This document shows, one piece after another, positions 57,323 through 64,000 of a DNA stretch of 64,000 bases. Positions within the stretch are counted from its first letter, which is position 1. Each line of letters starts with the position of its first letter. The position numbers were made by a program, and so were the translations under genes. The notes under the pieces are model-generated. The model saw only the letters and a list, made by a program, of their open reading frames with translations, did no database searches and was not told where the DNA came from. The stretch comes from Mycobacterium sp. M26 (lineage in GTDB: Bacteria > Actinomycetota > Actinomycetes > Mycobacteriales > Mycobacteriaceae): the NCBI RefSeq assembly GCF_001494595.1, contig NZ_LN929908.1:2579716-2643715 (forward strand), given 5' to 3'.

Positions 57323-58077
57323 TCAGCCCGCTCGACGCGCAGCGCACGTGAGTGCGGTCCGGGCCGCTCGACGTGCAGGCCGGCCTGTTCGGCGACGACG
57401 GCCGCTGCCGCCCAGTCGTGCTCGCCAAGGTCGGTCTCGATGAAGCCGTCCAGTGTTCCTTCCGCGACAGCGCAGATGGCCAGGGCGGCCGATCCCAGGA
57501 TCCGGGCATCGGTGTAGTGCTGCATGTGCTCGGCGGTCTCGGTGAACTGCTGTGCCCGCATCTGCGCGGAATAGGAGAAGCCCATCCCGAGCAGCCGAGC
57601 GCCCGGGTCGCGGGCCGGTCCGGTGAGACGCCGCACGCCGCGGTGATCGGCAAGCCAGGCTCCGCTTCCACGGCTGGCGAAGTACGTCTTGGCCAGGGCC
57701 GGAGCGGCGACCACGCCGGCCACCCAGTCACCGGCGGTATCCACGGCACCGACACACGTCGCGAAGTACGGGAACCCGCGGATGTAGTTCGTGGTGCCGT
57801 CCAGCGGGTCGATCGACCATCGCACCGCCGCGGTGTCGCGGGGGGATGTCGGGGGAAGTTCTTCGCCTGTGACGCCGTCGACCGGGCGGCGGGCTTCGAT
57901 CACCGTGCGGACCGCCTGCTCGGCCGCGACGTCGATGTCGGTGACCAGGTTCCCGGCCTCGCCCTTGGTCGTCACGTCGAGGGTCGCCCGGACTCCTGCG
58001 GTCAGGACTTCGGCGCCTGCGCGCGCCGCCGCCAATGCCACGTCGAGCAACTCGGCCGGGTCAAGTTCAGCCGGCAC
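57301..58077 (-). CDS. inositol monophosphatase family phosphatase
   Basis: A 258-residue metal-dependent sugar/polyol phosphatase. The family metal-binding elements are present: GEELPP, WSIDPLDGTTNYIRGFP, and the C-terminal GEHDWAAAAVVAEQAG. The GTG at 58077 lies inside the end of the ABC ATPase gene (11-base overlap), so it is very probably translated with the transport operon, which is unusual for this family. Substrate unknown; a phosphorylated polyol made by the operon's kinase is a reasonable guess. Confidence 0.86.
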   Translation of the reverse strand: MPAELDPAELLDVALAAARAGAEVLTAGVRATLDVTTKGEAGNLVTDIDVAAEQAVRTVIEARRPVDGVTGEELPPTSPRDTAAVRWSIDPLDGTTNYIRGFPYFATCVGAVDTAGDWVAGVVAAPALAKTYFASRGSGAWLADHRGVRRLTGPARDPGARLLGMGFSYSAQMRAQQFTETAEHMQHYTDARILGSAALAICAVAEGTLDGFIETDLGEHDWAAAAVVAEQAGLHVERPGPHSRALRVERADYSPSAL

Positions 58078-59155
58078 GGCGTTCGCCGGTTTCGGTGTCG
58101 AAGAGGTGGACGGCTCCGGAGCGCACCGACAGGCCGGCCGACTCCCCCTCACCGAGCCCGCCGAGGTCGGCGATGTCGACGACGCTGACCAGTGTGCACC
58201 CGGGTGCCTCGACGGCGACGATGGCCCGAGGCCCGAGATGTTCGATGAGGGCGATGCGCCCGGTCGCGCCCGCCGGCGCGTCGGCACCGATGTCCGCAGG
58301 CCGGGTCAGGACGAGATGTTCGGGCCGGAATCCGAGCGTGACGCCAGTGCTCTGCCTGGGCACACCGGCACCGAGCGCTAGGACCAGACCGTCGGCCGAC
58401 CGGAACACACCGTCCTCGATGACACCGGCGACCAGGTTCATCTTCGGGCTGCCGACGAAACCGGCGACGAAGGTATTGGCCGGGGCGTTGTAGACGTCCA
58501 ATGGTGCACCCTGCTGGGCCACCCGGCCGTCGCGCATCACGACCATCCGGTCCGAGAGCGTCATCGCCTCTTCCTGGTCGTGCGTGACGTACAGCGATGT
58601 GATGCCGAGCCGGCGTTGGATGCGCAGGAGCTCGGTGCGGGTCTCGACCCGTAGTTTGGCGTCGAGGTTGCTCAGCGGTTCGTCGAACAGGAACACCGAC
58701 GGCTGGCGGATGATGGCCCGGCCGATCGCCACCCGCTGCTGCTGACCGCCGCTGAGGTCCTTGGGCTTTCGCGACAACGCACCACCGAGGCCCAGGGTCT
58801 CGGCGACCGCGACGGCACGCTGGTGGGCTTCCTTCTTCGCCACCTTCTGCGCGCGTAGCGGGAAGGCGATGTTCTGTTCGACGGTCAGGTGCGGGTACAA
58901 GGCGTAGTTCTGGAACACCATCGCGATATCGCGATCCTTGGGTTCCAGCTCCGTCACGTCGCGCTCGCCGATCCGGATCGTGCCCCCCGACACCGACTCC
59001 AGACCGGCCAGCATCCGCAGTGTTGTGGACTTACCGCAGCCCGACGGTCCCACCAGCACGGTGAAGGAGCCGTCCGGCATCTCCAGATCGAGGTCGTGCA
59101 CGATCCGGACGTCGCCGTAGGACTTGTTGACGGCATTGAAAGTGACTGTGGCCAT
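58067..59155 (-). CDS. carbohydrate ABC transporter ATPase (UgpC/MsmX type)
   Basis: A 362-residue CUT1-type ATPase. Walker A is VGPSGCGKST, the Q-loop FQNYALYPHLTV, signature LSGGQQQRVAIGRA, Walker B VFLFDEPLSNLDAKLR, and H-loop YVTHDQEEAM. The C-terminal regulatory OB-fold (about 240-362) carries LGFRPEHL. Follows two permease genes and a sugar-binding lipoprotein; overlaps the phosphatase gene. It probably powers uptake of a sugar or sugar alcohol. Confidence 0.94.
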   Translation of the reverse strand: MATVTFNAVNKSYGDVRIVHDLDLEMPDGSFTVLVGPSGCGKSTTLRMLAGLESVSGGTIRIGERDVTELEPKDRDIAMVFQNYALYPHLTVEQNIAFPLRAQKVAKKEAHQRAVAVAETLGLGGALSRKPKDLSGGQQQRVAIGRAIIRQPSVFLFDEPLSNLDAKLRVETRTELLRIQRRLGITSLYVTHDQEEAMTLSDRMVVMRDGRVAQQGAPLDVYNAPANTFVAGFVGSPKMNLVAGVIEDGVFRSADGLVLALGAGVPRQSTGVTLGFRPEHLVLTRPADIGADAPAGATGRIALIEHLGPRAIVAVEAPGCTLVSVVDIADLGGLGEGESAGLSVRSGAVHLFDTETGERRAG

Positions 59156-59182
59156 GACCGTTTCGAATTCTCCTGCCGTAAC

Positions 59183-59998
59183 CTAGCTCTTGACCGCTCC
59201 GCCGCTGATGCCCTGCACCAGCCGACGCTGAACGAAGAAGCTCGCGATGATCACCGGAACCACGGCGATCAGGATGGCCGCGCACATCGAGCCGATCTGT
59301 ACGCCGCGGAAGGTGTTGAATCCGGCGATCGCCACCGGGAGGATCTTGGCGTTCCCGGGCGCCAGGATCAGGCCGTAGAACATGTCGTTCCAGGACAGGG
59401 TGAACCCGAAGATCGCCGAGGCACCGATCCCGGGCAGCACCTGGGGCAGCACCACCAGTAGGAAGGCGCGAAAGCGTCCGAGCCCGTCGACGCGGGCCTG
59501 CTCCTCGATGGAGGCCGGTACCGCGTCGAAGAAGCCGATGAGAAACCAGGTCACCACCGGTGCCACGAAGCTCAGGTGCGCGAAGATCACCGGGACCAGG
59601 CTGTCCTGCAGCCGCAGCGCGTAGGCCATCGTGAGGAACGGAAAGACCAGCACGGCGGGCGGGATCATTTGGGCGGCAAGGATTCCGAACCGGGTGGCGG
59701 TACCGCCCGCCCGGTACTTGGTGATCGCGTAGGCGCCCATACAGCCCACGACCAGGCTGATGGCCACACTGATGGAGGCCACCAGGAAGCTGCGCAGCGC
59801 GGCGTCGAGGATGCCCGAGGAGAGCACCGAACGCCAGCTGTCGAGGTTGGGCTGGAAGAAAATCAGTGCCGGATCATTCAGCTGGGCAGGCGTTTTGAAA
59901 CTTGCCAGCACAATCCAGGCGATCGGGATCACCACGACCACCACACCCACCCACAGCACCAGGATGCGGGCCAGCGTGTACCCCTTGAGGTTGTTCAC
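59183..59998 (-). CDS. carbohydrate ABC transporter permease (second subunit, UgpE/MalG type)
   Basis: A 271-residue inner-membrane protein with six predicted helices and the ATPase-coupling EAA loop (EEQARVDGLGRFRAFLLVVLP). It starts at GTG 59998 overlapping the first permease's stop (GTGA), so the pair is translationally coupled. Topology and size are normal for CUT1 transporters. Confidence 0.92.
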   Translation of the reverse strand: MNNLKGYTLARILVLWVGVVVVVIPIAWIVLASFKTPAQLNDPALIFFQPNLDSWRSVLSSGILDAALRSFLVASISVAISLVVGCMGAYAITKYRAGGTATRFGILAAQMIPPAVLVFPFLTMAYALRLQDSLVPVIFAHLSFVAPVVTWFLIGFFDAVPASIEEQARVDGLGRFRAFLLVVLPQVLPGIGASAIFGFTLSWNDMFYGLILAPGNAKILPVAIAGFNTFRGVQIGSMCAAILIAVVPVIIASFFVQRRLVQGISGGAVKS

Positions 59999-60849
59999 GC
60001 TTCCCGATTCCTCTCCAGCAGCCGGAAGGTGATCACGACGGCCGTCAGGACCACGGCCAGCACCACGAACGCCATCGACGCGGCACTGCCGAGCCGGAAG
60101 AACTGCACACCGGTCTGATACGTGTAGTACTGCAGGGTCTGGGTTTCGGTGCCGGGACCGCCTTTGGTGGTGGCGTAGACGTACTCGAACACCTTCATCG
60201 CGTCGAGCGCCCGCAGCAGCACGGCAACGGCCAGCACCGGCCGCAGCAGCGGCAGAATCACCCGCCAGAACACGTAGCGCGGCGGGGCGCCGTCGACCCG
60301 CGCGGCCTCCAGCGGCTGTTTGGGAATGGATTCCAGGCCGGCCAGCAGCAGCAACACCATGAAGGGCGTCCACTGCCAGACGTCGATGAGCGCCAGGGTG
60401 TAGAGCGCATGGCCGCTGCCCAGGAAATCGATGTCGATGCCGAGCTTCTTGAGCACGAACGGGATGGCGCCGAGTTGGTCGTTGAGCAGGAAGCGGAAGG
60501 TCAGCCCGACCGCGACGGGGGTGATGAACATGGGTGCCAGCAGCATGGCCCGGGTGAGGTCGCGCGCCCACTTCTGGCGTTGCAGCGCCATCGCCAGCAT
60601 CAGGCCGATGATGAGCTCCAGTGTCACGGCCACCAGGACGTAGGTGGCGGTGGTGCCGAAGGCCTGCCAGAAGTCGGCGTTGGTCAGGGTGTTGAGGTAG
60701 TTCGTCAGACCGACGAAATGCGGTGCGCGCCGGTCGGTCAGCTTGTAGTCGGTGACGCTGAGATACAGCGCATAGACCAGTGGGAATCCGACGACCGCGA
60801 CAAACAGGGCCAGCAGCGGACTCAACATCCCGTATTTCAACTTGGTCAT
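59995..60849 (-). CDS. carbohydrate ABC transporter permease (first subunit, UgpA/MalF type)
   Basis: A 284-residue permease with six helices (first at about 9-30). The EAA coupling loop is PLEAARVDGAPPRYVFWRVI. It begins 45 bases after the binding-protein gene and overlaps the second permease gene by four bases. Together they form the membrane channel of the importer. Confidence 0.92.
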   Translation of the reverse strand: MTKLKYGMLSPLLALFVAVVGFPLVYALYLSVTDYKLTDRRAPHFVGLTNYLNTLTNADFWQAFGTTATYVLVAVTLELIIGLMLAMALQRQKWARDLTRAMLLAPMFITPVAVGLTFRFLLNDQLGAIPFVLKKLGIDIDFLGSGHALYTLALIDVWQWTPFMVLLLLAGLESIPKQPLEAARVDGAPPRYVFWRVILPLLRPVLAVAVLLRALDAMKVFEYVYATTKGGPGTETQTLQYYTYQTGVQFFRLGSAASMAFVVLAVVLTAVVITFRLLERNREA

Positions 60850-60894
60850 GTCGGTCCTCCTCGGTTGTCGCGGTCGTCGGATGGGGTCACTCGA

Positions 60895-62211
60895 TCAGCC
60901 CCGCGTCTTCTCCGCGGCAGCCTGCGCATCGCGCAGCGCGTCGTCGATGCTCTTGGTGCCGGCTACGGCCTCGTTGAGCTCGGTACCGACCGCCTGGATC
61001 ATCTCCTCGGCGTTGGTCTGGTTACTCAGCGGCTTGGCCTTGGACAGGATGTCCTTGACGACCGCGTAGTAGTCGGCCCCGAATCCGTCCTTGAGCACCT
61101 TCTGATCCTCGGTGCTGCTGGTGCGGATCACCGCGCCGCCCTTGACCACCCGCTCGACGTCGATCGGCTTGGAGGTCAGCCACGAGGCGAATGCCCAAGC
61201 GGCGTCGGCATTTCCCGAGTTGGACGGAATGGCCCAGCTCCACGAGCCCAGCACGTCGACACCACCGGGCATGGCGGCGAGCTTGAACGGTCCGACACCG
61301 GACTTCGCCGCGGTGCCATCCGGGGCGTTCAGCGATGGCAGGTTCCAGTTGTAGCTCACCAGCGATGCCGCCTGCCCGCTGGACACCGAACGACCGGCCT
61401 CATCGAAGCCCCAGTTCAGGCTGTTCTTGGGCGCAGCCGTGTTGTAGAGATCGACATAGGCGGCCAGTGCCCGCTTGGCCTCGGGGGTGTCCAGGGTGTA
61501 GTTGCCGGCGTCGTCATAGATCGTGCCGCCCGCGGCGAACAGGAAGTTGGCCCACTCCTCGAAGACCTTGTAGCCGCGCTGCGGTTGCATGGCGATACCG
61601 GCCCGGTCGCCCTGGACCAGCTTCTTGGAGTTGGCGATCAGTTCATCCAGCGAGGTGGGCGGGGTCAGACCGGCCTTCTCGTAGTCCGGCACGTTGTAGA
61701 TGTAGCCCAGCGCGTAGTTGTAGAACGGCACGGCGTACCGCTTGCCGTCGACGGTGTCGATATCGGTGAGCGGCTTGAAGAAGTCGGCGTAGTCGTAGTC
61801 GGGGGTGGAATCGATCCGGGAATCCAACGGCTGCAACCAGTTCGCGGCGACGAAGTCCTTCATCCACACGTTGTCGACGACGACGAGGTCATAGGTTGCC
61901 TTCGGCGCCTGGAACGACGCGACCAGCTTGTCCCGGATCTGATCGTAGGTCTGCGGCTCGATGGTGACCTTGATGTTCGGGTACTTCTTGTTGAACTCCG
62001 GGATCAGCGACTTCACGATGTCGGTGTCCGGGACGTTCTCCATCAGGATGTTGACGGTGCCCGACGTGTCGGTCGGCACCTGACCCGAACCGGTGGCGGT
62101 CGCGGTGTCGGGTCCCCCGCTGCCCGCACACCCGGCCAGGAGTAGCGCCGAAGCGCCAAGCGCGCCGAGAGCGGTTGCGGCGCGCCGCAACCCCGGTGTT
62201 GTCAACTTCAT
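60895..62211 (-). CDS. extracellular sugar/polyol-binding lipoprotein (family 1)
   Basis: A 438-residue solute-binding lipoprotein: a signal segment with lipobox LLAGC (Cys28), a Gly/Thr-rich linker, then a family 1 binding fold with IPEFNKKYPNIKVTIEP, TYDLVVVDNVW and NYALGYIYNVPDYEKAGL. It delivers the substrate to the two permeases. ATG 62211. The ligand cannot be named, but the flanking dehydrogenase and kinase genes point to a sugar alcohol. Confidence 0.92.
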   Translation of the reverse strand: MKLTTPGLRRAATALGALGASALLLAGCAGSGGPDTATATGSGQVPTDTSGTVNILMENVPDTDIVKSLIPEFNKKYPNIKVTIEPQTYDQIRDKLVASFQAPKATYDLVVVDNVWMKDFVAANWLQPLDSRIDSTPDYDYADFFKPLTDIDTVDGKRYAVPFYNYALGYIYNVPDYEKAGLTPPTSLDELIANSKKLVQGDRAGIAMQPQRGYKVFEEWANFLFAAGGTIYDDAGNYTLDTPEAKRALAAYVDLYNTAAPKNSLNWGFDEAGRSVSSGQAASLVSYNWNLPSLNAPDGTAAKSGVGPFKLAAMPGGVDVLGSWSWAIPSNSGNADAAWAFASWLTSKPIDVERVVKGGAVIRTSSTEDQKVLKDGFGADYYAVVKDILSKAKPLSNQTNAEEMIQAVGTELNEAVAGTKSIDDALRDAQAAAEKTRG

Positions 62212-62234
62212 TGCTCCTCTTTTCAGTGGTTGGG

Positions 62235-63008
62235 CTAATCCATGTAGGCGCCGCCGTTGACGGCAAGCGCTTCGCCGGTAATGAACCGGGCGTCATCGGA
62301 CAGCAGGAACGCGACGGTGTAGGCCACGTCCTCCGGCTGTTGCAAACGGCCCAGCGGTGTGTCGTCGATCCACATCTGCTTGACCTCCTCCGGTGTCGAA
62401 CCGCGAAGTTGCGCCTCCCACTCCAACTCCCGCGTCTGCATCGGCGTGGCGACGAACCCCGGACACACCGAGTTGACGGTGATGCCGTGGGCGGCGAGCT
62501 CGTAGGCCATGGCCTGCGTCAGCCCGACGACCCCGTGTTTGGAGGCGACATAGTCGGCCAGATACGGGACCCGACCCTGCTTGCCCGCCATCGATGCGGT
62601 GTTCACGATCGTGCCTCGGCGCCCGGTCCGGACCATCGCCCGGGCCGCCGCCTGACCGCAGACGAACACGCCCTTGAGGTTGATGTCCAGGGTCAGTACG
62701 TAGTTCTCCAGCGAGGCCTCGAGGAACGGGGTCATGAACGAGATGCCGGCATTGTTGATCCAGGCGTTCAGCCCCAGCCGGTCGGCCACGTCATCGGCGA
62801 CCGCCGCCGCTTCGTCGGGATCGGTGACATCCAGCCGTACCGCCTCGTGGCCGAGCCGGTCTGTGCCCTTGAGTCCGGCCGCCACCGCGCTGGCCGCATC
62901 GGCGTCGATATCGGTGACGATCACCCGCCAATCACGTTGGGCGAGAACGCCCGCGATGGCTTTTCCGATACCTGATCCGGCACCGGTGATAACCACGGTC
63001 CTGCTCAC
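62235..63008 (-). CDS. short-chain dehydrogenase/reductase, probable polyol dehydrogenase
   Basis: A 257-residue classical SDR. The cofactor motif is VVITGAGSGIGKAI, with Asp in VTDID after strand 2 favouring NAD; NNAG is in AWINNAGISF; and the catalytic Ser-Tyr-Lys is in TASMAGKQ and YVASKHGV. The C-terminal ITGEALAVNGGAYMD is typical. Its ATG overlaps the kinase stop by four bases, and it is followed after 23 bases by the binding lipoprotein. It probably oxidises the imported polyol. Confidence 0.9.
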   Translation of the reverse strand: MSRTVVITGAGSGIGKAIAGVLAQRDWRVIVTDIDADAASAVAAGLKGTDRLGHEAVRLDVTDPDEAAAVADDVADRLGLNAWINNAGISFMTPFLEASLENYVLTLDINLKGVFVCGQAAARAMVRTGRRGTIVNTASMAGKQGRVPYLADYVASKHGVVGLTQAMAYELAAHGITVNSVCPGFVATPMQTRELEWEAQLRGSTPEEVKQMWIDDTPLGRLQQPEDVAYTVAFLLSDDARFITGEALAVNGGAYMD

Positions 63009-64000
63009 TGACGAGTCCTTTCAGCGATCGAATGAGAAATAGGGGCGGTGGCCGAGGCCAGCTCACGCCAGTCCCGATAGGCCGCGTCGTAGACGGCGAC
63101 GTGATCGGGGTCGGGGACGACGGGCTCCCCGAGGACGACGAAGCGCCGGCACTGATCCCATCCGGCTAGGGCGCCGACTCCGACGGCCGCGATCATCGCC
63201 GCCCCCAGCGAGGCGCCCGGATGGTCGACGATCGGGTGGACGGGCACACCGAGGACTTCGGCGTGGATCTGCTTCCACAGGGTGGACTTGCTGCCGCCGT
63301 TGGTGATCGATGCGCGGCCCAGCTCGATACCCAGCTCGCCGAACACCTCGACGTGGTGGCGGAAGCCGAAGGCGATGGCCTCCAACGTCGACCGGTACAT
63401 GTCAGCACGGGTGGTTCCCAGGTGCAGGCCCGCGTACACACCCCGCAGATCGGGATCGTGCAGCGGGCTCTTCTCGCCGAGGAAGTAGGGCAGGCACAGC
63501 ACTTCGGCGGGGCGGCGCTGCTGGGCCTCGCGGTCGAGGGCCAGCAGATCCTCACCACCGACCAGGCTCTGGAACCAGCGGATCAGGCTGCCGCTGGTGG
63601 CCATACACCCGTTGGGCAGCCATCGTCCCGGCACCGGGTGCGCGTCCAGATACAGCCGCGCATCGACGATCGGGGTGTCGCTGGCGACCAGAATGTCGCC
63701 GGCCCCACCGAGTTTCACCAGCCAGTCGCCGTGCTCCTCGACGCCGGCGGCGAAGGCGGACAGCACATGATCGGCACCCCCGACCACCAGCGGGGTACCG
63801 GCCAGCAAGCCGGTCTCCTGCGCCATGGCCGCACTGAGCCCGCCGACCACGTCTCCCGGGTTGCGGACCGGTGCCACGACCGCAGCCTCGATACCGGCCG
63901 CCGCCATCACCGCGTCGACCGGCGCGCCGGCGATGGTGAACAAACCCGACTCCAGAGCCCAGTTCTTTTCGACGTGGACATCGGCACCCAGGGCGATCAG
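63005..64000 (-). CDS. FGGY-family carbohydrate kinase, N-terminal part outside the window
   Basis: The frame is open to the right edge, so only the C-terminal 331 residues are seen. FGGY hallmarks are LGGAGDILVASDTP-like phosphate-binding glycines, YFLGEKSPLHDPDLRG, and the signature ITNGGSKSTLWKQIHAEVLG followed by GASLGAAMIAAVGVG. Family members phosphorylate xylulose, ribulose, glycerol, erythritol and similar substrates; which one cannot be told from this half. Its stop overlaps the SDR start (ATGA), placing it at the head of the transport operon seen here. Confidence 0.9.
   Translation of the reverse strand: MIALGADVHVEKNWALESGLFTIAGAPVDAVMAAAGIEAAVVAPVRNPGDVVGGLSAAMAQETGLLAGTPLVVGGADHVLSAFAAGVEEHGDWLVKLGGAGDILVASDTPIVDARLYLDAHPVPGRWLPNGCMATSGSLIRWFQSLVGGEDLLALDREAQQRRPAEVLCLPYFLGEKSPLHDPDLRGVYAGLHLGTTRADMYRSTLEAIAFGFRHHVEVFGELGIELGRASITNGGSKSTLWKQIHAEVLGVPVHPIVDHPGASLGAAMIAAVGVGALAGWDQCRRFVVLGEPVVPDPDHVAVYDAAYRDWRELASATAPISHSIAERTRQ

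Overview
The window is high-GC actinobacterial chromosome and looks like a mycobacterium, most likely a rapid grower (Mycolicibacterium-type). The evidence is gene content and order. From memory, most of it follows the Mycobacterium tuberculosis Rv1379-Rv1440 neighbourhood in reverse orientation: secG-tpiA-pgk-gap, whiA-yvcK-rapZ-uvrC, ribH-ribA2, ribC, lprG-P55, ribG-rpe-fmu-fmt, priA, metK-coaBC-rpoZ-gmk-mihF and pyrF-carB-carA-pyrC-pyrB-pyrR. Mycobacterial specialities such as mihF, LprG/P55, a hemophore-related protein and a DUF222/HNH (13E12-type) gene are present. No rRNA, tRNA, CRISPR array, phage or IS element was seen.

Layout. 1-7.3 kb: ppc (runs off the left edge), an SOS-box-preceded HNH gene, then secG and the triose-phosphate glycolysis genes. 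7.4-9.2 kb: a signal-less solute-binding-type protein and an MpaB/DUF2236 protein. 9.2-14.2 kb: the overlapping whiA-yvcK-rapZ-uvrC operon. 14.2-29.8 kb: riboflavin genes (ribH, ribA2, ribC, ribG) interleaved with a 1937-residue repeat-rich exported protein, the LprG/P55 envelope lipid export pair, a LysA-like decarboxylase and a PfpI-family protein, ending at rpe. 29.8-38 kb: a long minus-strand run of rsmB, fmt, LemA, DUF2207, priA, a von Willebrand A protein and a YhhN-type membrane protein. 38-41 kb: esterase, hemophore-related protein and a Baeyer-Villiger-type monooxygenase. 41-45 kb: metK, coaBC, rpoZ, gmk, mihF. 45.4-47.2 kb: a cytochrome oxidase subunit I gene. 47.2-56.1 kb: the complete pyrimidine operon with a PyrR-binding leader. 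56.1-64 kb: a serine hydrolase and a probable polyol uptake/catabolism operon (FGGY kinase, SDR dehydrogenase, binding lipoprotein, two permeases, ATPase, inositol-monophosphatase-like enzyme) that runs off the right edge.

The most unusual feature is a set of three short direct duplications inside otherwise ordinary genes. A 138-bp in-frame tandem copy covers the conserved GGDRDGNPNVT region of ppc. A 112-bp repeat lies in the MpaB-like gene, offset by 126 bp and in frame. A 28-bp tandem copy in the DUF2207 gene shifts its frame and fuses it to the downstream LemA frame; removing one 28-bp unit restores a 605-residue protein ending at a stop that overlaps the LemA start. They could be real mutations or assembly artefacts, and reads across the junctions would decide. 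Other points of interest are the large repeat protein set among the riboflavin genes, the SOS box, the PyrR translational-control site and the polyol operon with its added phosphatase.
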